A stretch of DNA of 52,782 nt from Betaproteobacteria bacterium UBA5216 (GTDB lineage Bacteria > Pseudomonadota > Gammaproteobacteria > Burkholderiales > SG8-41), in NCBI GenBank assembly GCA_002412495.1, contig DHVE01000017.1, forward strand, positions 1-52,782, in the 5' to 3' direction. Under the pieces are notes generated by a model, which saw nothing but the letters and a program-made list of their open reading frames with translations, had not been told where the DNA came from and did not search any database. A program made the position numbers and the translations under genes. How positions within the stretch are numbered: position 1 is the first letter of the stretch; every line of letters starts with the position of its first letter. Below, one piece after another: positions 42,364 to 51,179 of this stretch.

Positions 42364-42416
42364 TTCGCCGGCGCGCGCGCCATCAGGTGCCGTCGCCGGC
42401 AAGCATGCCGCCGGCC

Positions 42417-43901
42417 CTATAAATACCGCGTTTCCAGATGCTTGCGAAAATGCGCCGGGTTGAGCGCTTCACCGCTTGCGCGGCGCACCAGTTCCGGCGT
42501 TTCCCAGCGGCAGGCTTGTGACCACACGCGGGTCTTGAGCCAATCGAACACCGGGGTGAAATCACCGGTGGCAATACGCGCGTCTAGGTCGGGTGTGGCG
42601 CCGCGCATGGCCGCGAACCACTGCGCCGCATACATCGCGCCCAGCGTATAGCTTGGAAAATATCCAAACGACCCGTCGCTCCAGTGCACATCCTGCAGGC
42701 AACCGTCTTTAAAGTTGCCGCGCGTGTCCAGGCCGAGCAGGGTTTGCATTTTTTCGTCCCACAGCGCGGGAATGTCGTCCGGCTCGATGTCGCCTTCGAC
42801 CAGCGCGCGTTCGATTTCGTAACGCAGGATAATGTGCGCGGGGTAAGTCACTTCATCGGCGTTGACGCGAATGAAGCCGGGCTTAACACGCGTCAGCACG
42901 CGGTGAAAATTATCCGGTGCAAAGGCGGGTTGATCGCCAAAGTGTTGACGCAACAACGGAGCGAGCAGGTCGGTGAAGGCGCGGCCGCGCGCCAGTTGCA
43001 TCTCGAACGACAGGCTTTGGCTTTCGTGCAGGCCGTACGAACGCGCGCGCCCGATGGCGAGGCCCAGCCACTCGCGCGGCAGGTTCTGCTCGAAGCGCGC
43101 GTGGCCGGTTTCATGGATGGTGCCCATCAGGCTTTGCACAAAATCGTCTTCGCGATAACGCGTGGTGAGGCGCACGTCTTCGGGTACGCCGCCCGAAAAC
43201 GGATGTGCGCTTTCGTCGAGCCGGCCCGAGTCAAAATCGAACCCCAGCTTTTGCATGATCGCGAGATTCATCGCGCGTTGCCGGGCCACGGGGAACGGCC
43301 CCGCGGGCGCGATTACTGGTTCGTCGCGCTGCTTCGCCTGCACGCGCGTGATCAGTTGCGGCAGCCATTGTTTGACATCGCCGAAGATGCGGTCGATGTC
43401 CGCGGATCGTACGCCGGGTTCATAACGATCCATCAGGGCGTCGTACCGTGACAATCCACTGTCGGCGGCGAGCAGCGTCGCTTCTTCGCGCGACAGGCGC
43501 ACGACTTCCCGAAAGTTTTCCAGAAAGCCGGGCCAGTCATTGGCGGCCCGTTGCGCGCGCCACGCGTGTTCGCACTCGGCGCCCGCGAGCGATTTCGCCT
43601 GTACCAGCGATTCAGGCAGGGCATTGGCCTCGCGCCAGTCGCGGCGCATTTCGCGCAGGTTGGCACGTTCGATATCGGTCAGCGATTCGGATTCCGCCGC
43701 GCGCAGTTCATCCGCGAGTTTGGGATCGGTGCGCACGCGGTGCATCAGTCCCTGCAACTCGGCTTCGGCGGCGGCGCGCGCGGTGTTGCCCTTGGGCGGC
43801 ATCATCGCATTGCGATCCCAGCCGAGGATGGAGGCGGCGTGGCTGTAGTGATAGAGGCGCTGCCAGGTGCGGCAGAGTTTATCGTAGTACGAAGCAGTCA
43901 T
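42417..43901 (-). CDS. Carboxypeptidase Taq family (M32) metallopeptidase
   Basis: ATG 43901 gives MTASYYDKLCRTWQRLYHYS, 494 residues, about the usual M32 length. The zinc site is His263-Glu-Thr-Gly-His267 in IHETGH, with Glu293 in LHESQS as third ligand. Other family blocks are SILGWDRNAMMPP near 24, DVRLTTRY, FIRVNADEVTYPAHIILRYE and GSFGYFPSYTLGAMYAAQ. It removes C-terminal residues from peptides in the cytoplasm. The start codon lies at the very edge of a perfect inverted repeat, and no normal ribosome-binding site is visible. Confidence 0.93.
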   Translation of the reverse strand: MTASYYDKLCRTWQRLYHYSHAASILGWDRNAMMPPKGNTARAAAEAELQGLMHRVRTDPKLADELRAAESESLTDIERANLREMRRDWREANALPESLVQAKSLAGAECEHAWRAQRAANDWPGFLENFREVVRLSREEATLLAADSGLSRYDALMDRYEPGVRSADIDRIFGDVKQWLPQLITRVQAKQRDEPVIAPAGPFPVARQRAMNLAIMQKLGFDFDSGRLDESAHPFSGGVPEDVRLTTRYREDDFVQSLMGTIHETGHARFEQNLPREWLGLAIGRARSYGLHESQSLSFEMQLARGRAFTDLLAPLLRQHFGDQPAFAPDNFHRVLTRVKPGFIRVNADEVTYPAHIILRYEIERALVEGDIEPDDIPALWDEKMQTLLGLDTRGNFKDGCLQDVHWSDGSFGYFPSYTLGAMYAAQWFAAMRGATPDLDARIATGDFTPVFDWLKTRVWSQACRWETPELVRRASGEALNPAHFRKHLETRYL

Positions 43902-43979
43902 TTGGAGTGCGGGAGCTTGCTCCCGCTGTTTTGAGCGACCTTGGTTGCCTACAGCGGGAGCAAGCTCCCGCACTCCAAA
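43901..43979. repeat. Perfect 29-bp inverted repeat, GGGAGCTTGCTCCC type
   Basis: Arms 43901-43929 and 43951-43979 are exact inverse complements around a 21-base loop. Each arm itself contains GGGAGC-TT-GCTCCC, able to fold alone. The element exactly fills the space between the enoyl-CoA hydratase stop (43980) and the M32 start codon. It is probably a mobile REP-type element that split an operon or now controls readthrough. Confidence 0.95.
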
Positions 43980-44777
43980 TTACTTCCCCGTCCACACGGG
44001 TTTGCGTTTTTCCATGAACGCGCGCCGGCCTTCGATGTAATCCTGACTGGCAAAACAATTGGCGACGGCCTGATCGGCGAGCGCCTGATTGCGTTTGTCG
44101 GAATCCTTAACGTATTCATTGATCACATGCTTGGCGGCGACTATCGACAGCGGCGCGTTGTCAGCGATGGTGTCGGCGTATTGCTGCACAAAGGCTTCGA
44201 GCACGCCCGCTTGCACCACGTGATTCACCAGCCCGATGCGGTGCGCCTCGTACGCCGTGTAGCGGCGCGCGGTGAAGAGGATTTCCTTGGCCACCGAAGG
44301 CCCGCAGAGTTCGATCAACTGGCCGAGCGATTCGGCGGCATAACCGATGCCCAGGCGCGCGGCGGGCACGCTGAACTGCGCGTCCTCGGAGCAGATGCGC
44401 ATGTCGCAGCGCAGGGCGATGGCCAGCCCGCCGCCCAGACACCAGCCGCGAATCATCGCAATGGTCGGCTTGGTAATGTCGGCGAGTGCATCACGAAAGC
44501 CGGAGGACATCTTGTTATAGGCTTCGATCTGCTCTGGCGTGGCGCGGTTTTTTTCATACTTGGAAATGTCGCCGCCCGACACAAACGCCTTGGTGCCCGC
44601 GCCGCGCAGAACCACCACGCGTATCGCCGGATCCGCCGCGAATTCATTAATGACAGCGGCCGCCGCCTGCGCCATTTCCGGCGACATCGCGTTGTGTTTT
44701 TCGGGATAGTTGAAGGTGAGCGTGCCGATGGCGCCGTTCTTGCTGCCTAGAATTTTGTCCGTGCTGATTGAATCCAT
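43980..44777 (-). CDS. Enoyl-CoA hydratase/isomerase family protein
   Basis: The product is 265 residues of crotonase fold. The oxyanion-hole motifs are AFVSGGDISKYEKN (near residue 65) and IRGWCLGGGLAIALRCDMRI (near 109). The Glu usually found after the second helix falls in AARLGIGYAAESLG, where it is not clearly conserved, so hydratase is less sure than crotonase family. The basic end is MEKRKPVWTGK. It lies between a CoA-transferase upstream and the M32 gene downstream on the same strand. Confidence 0.91.
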   Translation of the reverse strand: MDSISTDKILGSKNGAIGTLTFNYPEKHNAMSPEMAQAAAAVINEFAADPAIRVVVLRGAGTKAFVSGGDISKYEKNRATPEQIEAYNKMSSGFRDALADITKPTIAMIRGWCLGGGLAIALRCDMRICSEDAQFSVPAARLGIGYAAESLGQLIELCGPSVAKEILFTARRYTAYEAHRIGLVNHVVQAGVLEAFVQQYADTIADNAPLSIVAAKHVINEYVKDSDKRNQALADQAVANCFASQDYIEGRRAFMEKRKPVWTGK

Positions 44778-44818
44778 CTTGAGTGTCCTGTGTTTTTCAG
44801 TAAAACGTCAAAACCTTC

Positions 44819-44878
44819 GACACAGATTTCGCAAACGAACGCAGATTAACAACAAAAATATCCGCGTAAATCTGTGTC
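44819..44878. repeat. Inverted repeat, GACACAGATTT type
   Basis: GACACAGATTT (44819-44829) and AAATCTGTGTC (44868-44878) are perfect inverse complements. Between them are CGCAGATTA and ATCCGCGTA, matching a widely scattered AT-rich repeat based on the phrase cacagatt/cgcagat. It fills most of the 121-base gap between the CoA-transferase and enoyl-CoA hydratase genes. Confidence 0.8.
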
Positions 44879-44898
44879 AAAAGATTTTGGTTGTTGGA

Positions 44899-46107
44899 TT
44901 AGATAACACCCTTGGCGCGCAAATCGGCCAACTGTTCCTTGGTATACCCCACGGATGCCAAAATCTCGTCGCTGTCCTTGCCGAGATCCTGCGTGGCACG
45001 GCGGATTTTTTTGCTGGTGCCTTCCATGTTGATCGCAGACCCGACGAGCGTGAGCTTGCCGAGTTTTTCGCTGATGACATCCTGCGCGATCTTCATGTGC
45101 TGCACCTGGGGGTCGGCGAAGGTTTTGTCGATGGTGTTGATCGGGCCGCAGGGCACGCCGGCGGCTTCCATAACATCGACCCAATGCGCGGTGGGTTTGT
45201 GTTTAGTGACTTCGGCAATGGCGGCGTTGATGGCGACGCGATCCTTGCTGCGCTTTTGCTGATTCTCCCACTCGGGGCGGTCTTTCCATTCGGGTTTGCC
45301 GAGCGCGTCGCAGAATCGCGCGAACACGCGCGCCGACGATGCGGCGATGTTGAACAAACCGTCGCTGGCGGGGAACACGCCGGTGGGCACGCTGGTGGGA
45401 TGATCGTTGCCGGCCTGGCCCGCGACTTCGCCTTCCACCAGATAACGCGTAGCCTGAAAGTCGAGCATGAAAATAATCGATTCCAGCAAGCTGGTATGCA
45501 CCCAGCGGCCGACGCCGGTTTTCTCGCGGTCGAACAGGGCCGTCATCACTCCCAGCGCCAGCAGGTTGCCCGCGGTCAAGTCCGCGATCGCCACACCCAC
45601 GCGCACGGGGCCTTGCCCGGGCAGGCCGGTGACGCTCATCAGGCCGCCCATGCCCTGCACGATTTGATCCACGCCCGCGCGCTTGCCGTAGGGGCCGGTC
45701 TGGCCAAAGCCGCTGATGCTGCCGTAGACGATGCGCGGGTTTACTTTCTTCACATCGTCGTACGACACCTTCAGCCGGTGTTTGACTTCGGCGCGCATGT
45801 TTTCGATCACCACATCGGCTTTTTCCACGAGCTTCATGAACGCGGCGTGGCCTTCGGGCGACTTCAGATTCAGTTTCAGGAATTTCTTGTTACGGTGCAG
45901 GTTTTGAAAATCAAAACCGTCGCGCTTGCCCGAAACATCTTCGCCGCCGGTATCGGGCGGCTCGATGCGGATGATGTTCGCGCCCCAGTCGGCCAGATGG
46001 CGCACGCAGGTGGGGCCCGCGCGGGCCAGCGTGAGATCGAGCACGGTGATCCGTTGCAGCGGAAGAGCCTGAGCCTGGGTTGCGGGTGCTTCTGCGGGAT
46101 GGTTCAT
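44899..46107 (-). CDS. Class III (CaiB/BaiF) CoA-transferase
   Basis: ATG 46107 follows GAGG and gives 402 residues. Motifs are VLDLTLARAGPTCVRHLADW, IRIEPPDTGGEDV, YGSISGFGQTGPYG and VGVAIADLTAG, whose Asp is the position that forms the acyl-aspartyl intermediate in this family. It transfers CoA between organic acids. It closely resembles the gene at 49837-51027 in block after block. A crotonase-family gene follows, so activation and hydration of one acid are plausible. It is divergent from a VOC gene. Confidence 0.93.
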   Translation of the reverse strand: MNHPAEAPATQAQALPLQRITVLDLTLARAGPTCVRHLADWGANIIRIEPPDTGGEDVSGKRDGFDFQNLHRNKKFLKLNLKSPEGHAAFMKLVEKADVVIENMRAEVKHRLKVSYDDVKKVNPRIVYGSISGFGQTGPYGKRAGVDQIVQGMGGLMSVTGLPGQGPVRVGVAIADLTAGNLLALGVMTALFDREKTGVGRWVHTSLLESIIFMLDFQATRYLVEGEVAGQAGNDHPTSVPTGVFPASDGLFNIAASSARVFARFCDALGKPEWKDRPEWENQQKRSKDRVAINAAIAEVTKHKPTAHWVDVMEAAGVPCGPINTIDKTFADPQVQHMKIAQDVISEKLGKLTLVGSAINMEGTSKKIRRATQDLGKDSDEILASVGYTKEQLADLRAKGVI

Positions 46108-46437
46108 GGTGATACCTCGTATTCCGGATGGTGAATATTGCTGGGAAGGAAATGCGGGAGGGGAGCCCCAAACGTAGCACAGGGCGGGCTGTTGCCGCAA
46201 TCAAAGACACCGGCTGATGTAGCATCACGGCGGGTTGAATTTGCATGAGAAGTGGCATAAAAAACGAAATAAAAACAATGGTTTGCGTTTTTTCGTTGAA
46301 TGCTACGCCAGAGGCATGCCAGTGCGGCTACAATTTCCGCCTGCATGGCCTTGCGGGGTTGTGCTCATCAGTCCATTAGCTGTTCATTCCGCGTTATTCT
46401 TCATAGTCTTCATTACGCACATTTCGAGGATCGTTTC
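46108..46437. promoter_or_regulatory. Divergent intergenic region, CoA-transferase and VOC genes
   Basis: These 330 bases are AT-rich around 46255-46300. They contain no family-like frame, although the VOC frame stays open back to 46300. Both promoters must be here; I cannot place them with confidence. GAGG for the CoA-transferase and CGAGGA for the VOC gene mark the two ends. Confidence 0.4.
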
Positions 46438-46842
46438 ATGCCCAACCCCAATATCACCTTTGACCATGTGCATCTGATCAGCAAGGATCCGCACACCACT
46501 GCGCGCTGGTACGTGGACAAACTCGGTGCGGATATCGTGCGCGATGTGGCCGTCAAGGGCGCGCCGCAGCTTTATGTGGAAATGGGTGGCGGGACCCTAC
46601 TGATCGTGCGTGGTGAACGGCCCGGTGAATCCACCAGCGACAAGTCCCGGCTCGAGTGGGGCGTCGATCACTTCGGCGTTCGCGTGAAAGGGGATTTCGA
46701 CGTGTTTTGCAAGGAACTCAAGGCAAAAGGCGTGCAGTTCAGCGTCGAACCCACGCAGTTTAATCCGACCACGCAACTGGCGTTTATCAAGGCGCCGGAC
46801 GGCGTCAGCGTGGAACTGCTCAATCGGCAGGAGCCGGTGTAG
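46438..46842 (+). CDS. VOC (glyoxalase) family protein
   Basis: ATG 46438, with GAGGA upstream, gives 134 residues beginning MPNPNITFDHVHLISKDPH. Metal-ligand-type residues are His in DHVHLI, His in VDHFGVRV and Glu in GVSVELLNR, the classic glyoxalase/dioxygenase pattern. The motif ARWYVDKLGADIV is a usual VOC helix. It is only distantly related to the VOC gene at 1252. It precedes the molybdenum hydroxylase genes on the same strand by 132 bases. Confidence 0.89.
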   Translation: MPNPNITFDHVHLISKDPHTTARWYVDKLGADIVRDVAVKGAPQLYVEMGGGTLLIVRGERPGESTSDKSRLEWGVDHFGVRVKGDFDVFCKELKAKGVQFSVEPTQFNPTTQLAFIKAPDGVSVELLNRQEPV

Positions 46843-46974
46843 GCCCTGCCACCGGCACATCGGCAAACGCCGCAGCAGCGCGGCGCAAGATGCGCTATGC
46901 TACGCGTCAATTTTTACGGTTCAACTATCGCTTCACGTTTATCGATCGTCTAAATCAACCGCAGGAGGAAGGTC

Positions 46975-47469
46975 ATGGCAAAACTTAATGTTAATGGCAA
47001 GGAACATGATGTACAGGCAGAGGCGGATACACCGCTGTTGTGGGTGTTGCGCGAGCACGTCGGGCTGACCGGCACCAAGTTTGGTTGCGGTATCGCTCAG
47101 TGCGGCGCGTGTTCCGTGCATATCAACGGCAACCTGGTGCGCTCGTGCTCGATGCCGCTGGCGGCGGTGAAGCCCACCGACAAGGTGGTCACCATTGAAG
47201 GCTTGTCTCCCAATGCCTCGTCAGCCGTGCAAAAGGCGTGGCAGGAAATCGATGTGCCGCAATGCGGTTATTGCCAGTCGGGGCAGATCATGGCGGCGAC
47301 TTCGTTGTTGGCGAAAACGCCCAAGCCCACCAATGCGCAGATCGACGCGGCGATGACCAACATCTGCCGTTGCGGCACCTATATGCGTATTCGCGCGGCG
47401 ATTCACACGGCGGCCGGCAACCGCGAAGCCGCTGCCGAGATTCTGGCCAACGAACACACCGTGGTGTAA
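46975..47469 (+). CDS. [2Fe-2S] subunit of a molybdenum hydroxylase (IorA/CoxS-like)
   Basis: The product is 164 residues behind a very strong AGGAGG site. Two iron-sulfur clusters are marked: Cys38, Cys43, Cys46 and Cys58 (FGCGIAQCGACS then RSC), and Cys97, Cys100, Cys131 and Cys133 (QCGYCQSG and CRCGTY). This is the small subunit of the isoquinoline 1-oxidoreductase/aldehyde oxidase type. It passes electrons from the molybdenum site of the next gene product. The two genes are 13 bases apart. Confidence 0.94.
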   Translation: MAKLNVNGKEHDVQAEADTPLLWVLREHVGLTGTKFGCGIAQCGACSVHINGNLVRSCSMPLAAVKPTDKVVTIEGLSPNASSAVQKAWQEIDVPQCGYCQSGQIMAATSLLAKTPKPTNAQIDAAMTNICRCGTYMRIRAAIHTAAGNREAAAEILANEHTVV

Positions 47470-47482
47470 CAGGAGAACAGAC

Positions 47483-49684
47483 ATGAACGACATGACAACA
47501 ACCAATCTCCAAAATCCCGCGCGCCGCGATTTCATTGTAAAAACAGCCGCCGCTGGCGGCGGTCTGGCGCTGGGTTTTAATCTGCATGGCCTCGGCGGCG
47601 ACGCGCTGGCGCAAGCTGGTGCAACCCCCGAAATCAACGCTTGGGTGGCGATCAAGCCGGACGACACGGTGGTGATCCGCATCGCGCGTTCAGAAATGGG
47701 GCAGGGCACGCTCACGGGCCTGGCGCAACTGGTGGCCGAAGAACTCGATTGCGACTGGAACAAGGTGACCACCGAGCACATAAATCCCGGTCAAAGTCTC
47801 GCGCGCAAACGCATCTGGGGCGACATGTCCACCGGCGGTAGCCGCGGCATTCGCACCTCGCAGGATTACGTGCGCCGTGCCGGCGCCGCCGCGCGCATGA
47901 TGTTGTTGCAGGCCGCCGCAGACGACTGGAAAGTACCGGTGGGCGAAGTCACGGTGGATAAAGGCGTGATTTCGCATGCGGCGTCATCGCGCACCACCAC
48001 CTACGGCAAAGTCGCCGAAGCCGCCGCGAAGCTGAAGGCGCCCGAGCTGAAGACCATCAAGCTGCGTGATCCGCGCCAATGGAAAATTGCCGGCAAGCCG
48101 GTGAAACGCCTCGACACCAACGATAAGCTGGATGGCAGCAAAATCTACGCGGTGGATGTCAAGTTGCCCGGCATGCTGCATGCGGCGATCAAGGACTGCC
48201 CCGTATTCGGTGGCAAGCTGGTGAGTTTTGACCAGAGCAAGATCGCCAACATGCCCGGCAAGCCACAGGCATTGCGCGTGAATGAAACCACGGTGGCCGT
48301 GGTGGCCGATACGTGGTGGCGCGCCAAGAAAGCGCTCGACGCGCTGCCCACCGTGTGGGACGAAGGCGAAAACGCCAAGGTGTCGCAGGCATCCATCCTC
48401 AAGCACGTCAGCTCCGGGCTGGATTCCACCGATGCGTTTGCGGATATCAATGATGGTGATGTAACAGCCGCGCTGGCGGGCGCCGCGAAAAAAGTGCAGG
48501 CCACCTATGCCGTGCCGTTCATTCCGCATGTGTGCATGGAGCCGATGAACGCCACCGTGCGGCTGACGGCGGACAAGGCCGAGTGCTGGGTCGCCACGCA
48601 AAACGCAGAAGCTTCGATGGCTACACTTTCGCAAACCTCCGGCTTGCCGCTGACTGCGTGCGAGGTTTATAAAATGGATTTGGGCGGCGGATTTGGCCGT
48701 CGTGGTGGTAATCAGGATTTCGTGCGCCAAGCCGTGCAGATTGCCAAGCAGTTGCCGCCAGGCACCCCGGTGAAAATGCTGTGGACTCGCGAAGAGGACT
48801 TGGGGCACGACTTCTATCGCCCGATTCAGCAGGCGAAGATGACCGCCGGCCTCGATGCCAGCGGGAATCTGGTCGCGCTGGATATTCGCGTGGCGGGACA
48901 ATCCATCAATGCCTTTGCCAATCCGGCTGCGATCAAGGACGGCAAGGATGTGCGCCAGTTGCAAGGGTTGTGGAAAGCGGCGGGCGATGCCCAGTTTGGA
49001 TATTCGCCACCTAACCTGCGCACCGAATACGCGATGCGCAACACGCACGTGCCCGTTGGTCCGTGGCGCGGGGTGAATACCAATCATAATGGGTATTTCA
49101 CCGAGTGCTTCATGGACGAAGTGGCGAAGGCCGCCGGCAAGGATCCGTTGGAATTCCGCCGCTCGGTGCTGCAAAAGCATCCCAAACATCTGGCGGTGCT
49201 CAACGCGGCGGCCGACAAAGGTAACTGGGGCAAACCCTTGCCTGCGGGACGCCATCGCGGGATTGCGCAGTTCATGGGCTACGGCAGTTATTCGGCGGCG
49301 GTTGCCGAGGTTTCGGTCAGTGCCAAGGGCGACGTGAAAATTCTTCGCATGGTGCTGGCGACCAATTGCGGCCATGCGGTGAGCCTGGAGCAAATTGCCA
49401 CCCAAGTGCAGGGCGGCGTGGCGATGGGCATCAGCACGTTGATGAGCGAAAGCTCGGTTGAAAAGGGTCGTATCCGGGAAACCAATTTCCATCTGCTGCA
49501 TTTGCCGAAAATCGTGCATATGCCGAAGGTCGAAACCGTCATCGCGCCGACATTCGATTTCTGGGGCGGGGTGGGCGAGCCGACCATTTGCGTGGTGGTG
49601 CCGGCGGTGCTGAATGCGGTGTTCGCGGCCACCGGCAAGCCGGTGCGCAGCGTGCCGCTGACGGGTGGGTTGCGGTTGGTGTAA
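47483..49684 (+). CDS. Molybdopterin-binding subunit of a xanthine dehydrogenase-family hydroxylase (IorB-like)
   Basis: The product is 733 residues. A twin-arginine signal is likely: ARRDFIVKTAAAGGGLALGF at residues 13-32 with Ala-x-Ala near 44, so the enzyme is probably periplasmic or membrane-attached. Cofactor motifs are WVATQNAEA, DLGGGFGRRGGNQDF, GPWRGVNTNHNGYFTECF and the late GVGEPTICVV, whose Glu matches the catalytic Glu of this family. It hydroxylates N-heterocycles or aldehydes with water as oxygen source. No cytochrome subunit gene follows in the window. Confidence 0.94.
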   Translation: MNDMTTTNLQNPARRDFIVKTAAAGGGLALGFNLHGLGGDALAQAGATPEINAWVAIKPDDTVVIRIARSEMGQGTLTGLAQLVAEELDCDWNKVTTEHINPGQSLARKRIWGDMSTGGSRGIRTSQDYVRRAGAAARMMLLQAAADDWKVPVGEVTVDKGVISHAASSRTTTYGKVAEAAAKLKAPELKTIKLRDPRQWKIAGKPVKRLDTNDKLDGSKIYAVDVKLPGMLHAAIKDCPVFGGKLVSFDQSKIANMPGKPQALRVNETTVAVVADTWWRAKKALDALPTVWDEGENAKVSQASILKHVSSGLDSTDAFADINDGDVTAALAGAAKKVQATYAVPFIPHVCMEPMNATVRLTADKAECWVATQNAEASMATLSQTSGLPLTACEVYKMDLGGGFGRRGGNQDFVRQAVQIAKQLPPGTPVKMLWTREEDLGHDFYRPIQQAKMTAGLDASGNLVALDIRVAGQSINAFANPAAIKDGKDVRQLQGLWKAAGDAQFGYSPPNLRTEYAMRNTHVPVGPWRGVNTNHNGYFTECFMDEVAKAAGKDPLEFRRSVLQKHPKHLAVLNAAADKGNWGKPLPAGRHRGIAQFMGYGSYSAAVAEVSVSAKGDVKILRMVLATNCGHAVSLEQIATQVQGGVAMGISTLMSESSVEKGRIRETNFHLLHLPKIVHMPKVETVIAPTFDFWGGVGEPTICVVVPAVLNAVFAATGKPVRSVPLTGGLRLV

Positions 49685-49698
49685 GAAGTTAGAGGAAC

Positions 49699-49734
49699 AA
49701 AAAAAGCCGCGTCGCAGTTGACGCGGCTTTTTTT
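49699..49734. terminator. Bidirectional Rho-independent terminator
   Basis: The stem AAAAAGCCGCGTC (49701-49713) pairs with GACGCGGCTTTTT (49720-49732) over a six-base loop, with A and T runs on the outside that serve both strands. It lies 15 bases after the molybdenum hydroxylase stop and downstream of the convergent CoA-transferase. Confidence 0.93.
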
Positions 49735-49749
49735 ATGGGAGGTGGCGCG

Positions 49750-49814
49750 CGTTTGTGATGGGTTTCACCCATCCTACACAGCGTCCGTGGGATGGGTGAA
49801 ATCCATCGCAAACG
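49750..49814. repeat. Inverted repeat, GATGGGTTTCACCCATC type
   Basis: Arms 49750-49777 and 49787-49814 pair at about 25 of 28 positions around a nine-base loop. Each arm also contains a GATGGGT..ACCCATC-type self-complementary core. It matches a repeat type common in betaproteobacterial genomes. It lies between the terminator and the CoA-transferase stop. Confidence 0.88.
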
Positions 49815-49836
49815 GAGCCACGCAAGCCGTAAAAAA

Positions 49837-51027
49837 TCAAATAGCGCCAGCCGCCTTCAACTTCACCTGCTCATCCGCTGAAACACCTATCCAGTTCAAC
49901 ACTTCGGCCGTGTGTTGCCCTGGCTCCGGCGTTTCGCAGCGCAGCTTGCGCGGCATGCCGTGAAAGTTGACCGGTGAGGCGACAAAGTGCGTGTCGCCGA
50001 ACAACTTGGTTTTGAGCGGCGCGGCCATGCCGATGTGTTTCACCTGCGGATCGGCAAACACCTTGTCCATAGTGTTGATCGGGCCGGCGGGAATGCCCGC
50101 GGCTTCAAAAACTTCCGTCCAGTGCGCGGCGGTTTTATGTTGCGTGACCTCCGAGATCGCGGCGTTCAACGCGGGACGATCCTGTGTGCGGCCCACGGCC
50201 GTGCTCCACTTGGGATCGGCTTTCCATTCGGGTTTTTCAACCGCGTCGCAAAAACGCTCCCACAAGCGGCCGGAACTCGCGGCAATATTCATGTAGCCAT
50301 CGCTGGTCTTGAAGACGCCGGTCGGCGTGAACGTTGGATGATCGTTGCCGGTCTGACCCGGTACTTCGCCCTTGACCAGATAACGCGACGCCTGAAAATC
50401 CATCAGGAAAATCTGTGACTCGAGCAGGCTGGTATGCACCCAGCGGCCCTCGCCGGTGCGGCTGCGATCAAACAACGCCATCGCAACGCCCATCGCCAGA
50501 AAACTGCCGGAGCACAAATCCGAAATCGGGATGCCCACGCGCATCGGCCCGCGTCCGGCTTCGCCCGTCACCGATTGCAGGCCACCCATGCCCTGTGCGA
50601 TTTGATCAACACCGCCGCGCTGGCTGTACGGGCCGGTCTGGCCAAAGCCGCTGATGCTGCCGTAAACCAAGCGCAGATTCACTTTTTTCAGATCATCGTA
50701 GGCGATTTTCAGGCGGCCTTTCACTGGCGCGCGCATGTTTTCAATCAGCACGTCGGCTTTTTCAACCAGCTTCATGAACACTTTATAGCCTTCGGGGGAT
50801 TTCAAATTCAGCTGAATCGCGCGCTTGTTGCGATGCAGGTTCTGAAAATCCGAACCATTGCGGCGGCCGACGACATCTTCGCCGCCGGTGGAAGGCGGCT
50901 CGACGCGAATCACGTCCGCACCCCAGTCGGCGAGATGGCGCACACAGGTCGGGCCGGCGCGCGCAAGCGTGAGATCGAGAACGATGACGCCGGAGAGCGG
51001 CAGATGGGGTTGTGCGTTGTCGGACAT
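49837..51027 (-). CDS. Class III (CaiB/BaiF) CoA-transferase
   Basis: The product is 396 residues with GAGGAA upstream of its ATG. It runs almost colinear with the paralogue at 44899-46107: VLDLTLARAGPTCVRHLADW, VEPPSTGGEDVVG, NLHRNKRAIQLNLKSPEGY, GSISGFGQTGPYSQRGGVDQ and VGIPISDLCSGS with the catalytic Asp. The two may form a heteromer or serve different acids. It is divergent from a Bug gene, 152 bases away, and convergent with the molybdenum hydroxylase. Confidence 0.93.
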   Translation of the reverse strand: MSDNAQPHLPLSGVIVLDLTLARAGPTCVRHLADWGADVIRVEPPSTGGEDVVGRRNGSDFQNLHRNKRAIQLNLKSPEGYKVFMKLVEKADVLIENMRAPVKGRLKIAYDDLKKVNLRLVYGSISGFGQTGPYSQRGGVDQIAQGMGGLQSVTGEAGRGPMRVGIPISDLCSGSFLAMGVAMALFDRSRTGEGRWVHTSLLESQIFLMDFQASRYLVKGEVPGQTGNDHPTFTPTGVFKTSDGYMNIAASSGRLWERFCDAVEKPEWKADPKWSTAVGRTQDRPALNAAISEVTQHKTAAHWTEVFEAAGIPAGPINTMDKVFADPQVKHIGMAAPLKTKLFGDTHFVASPVNFHGMPRKLRCETPEPGQHTAEVLNWIGVSADEQVKLKAAGAI

Positions 51028-51179
51028 CGGAAAATTCCTCGGAGTTAAGAGAAGGGAGCCGCTGAATTATAGCCTTCACCCGAGAATTTGCGGCAGGCAT
51101 GGCGCAAGGCGCGGCATTGTTATACTGGCAGCAATTGACGACGTGACCCCGCGCGGAGCAGGGCGCCCGAGGAGCGAGT

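Noticed and set aside
43902..43973. 24-residue N-terminal extension of the M32 peptidase
   Set aside because: It is encoded by the inverted repeat itself, and the family starts at the ATG chosen.
47984..49519. 511-codon open frame on minus inside the molybdenum hydroxylase gene
   Set aside because: Opposite-strand shadow of a clearly coding gene in GC-rich DNA; its translation is His/Arg-rich with no family motifs.
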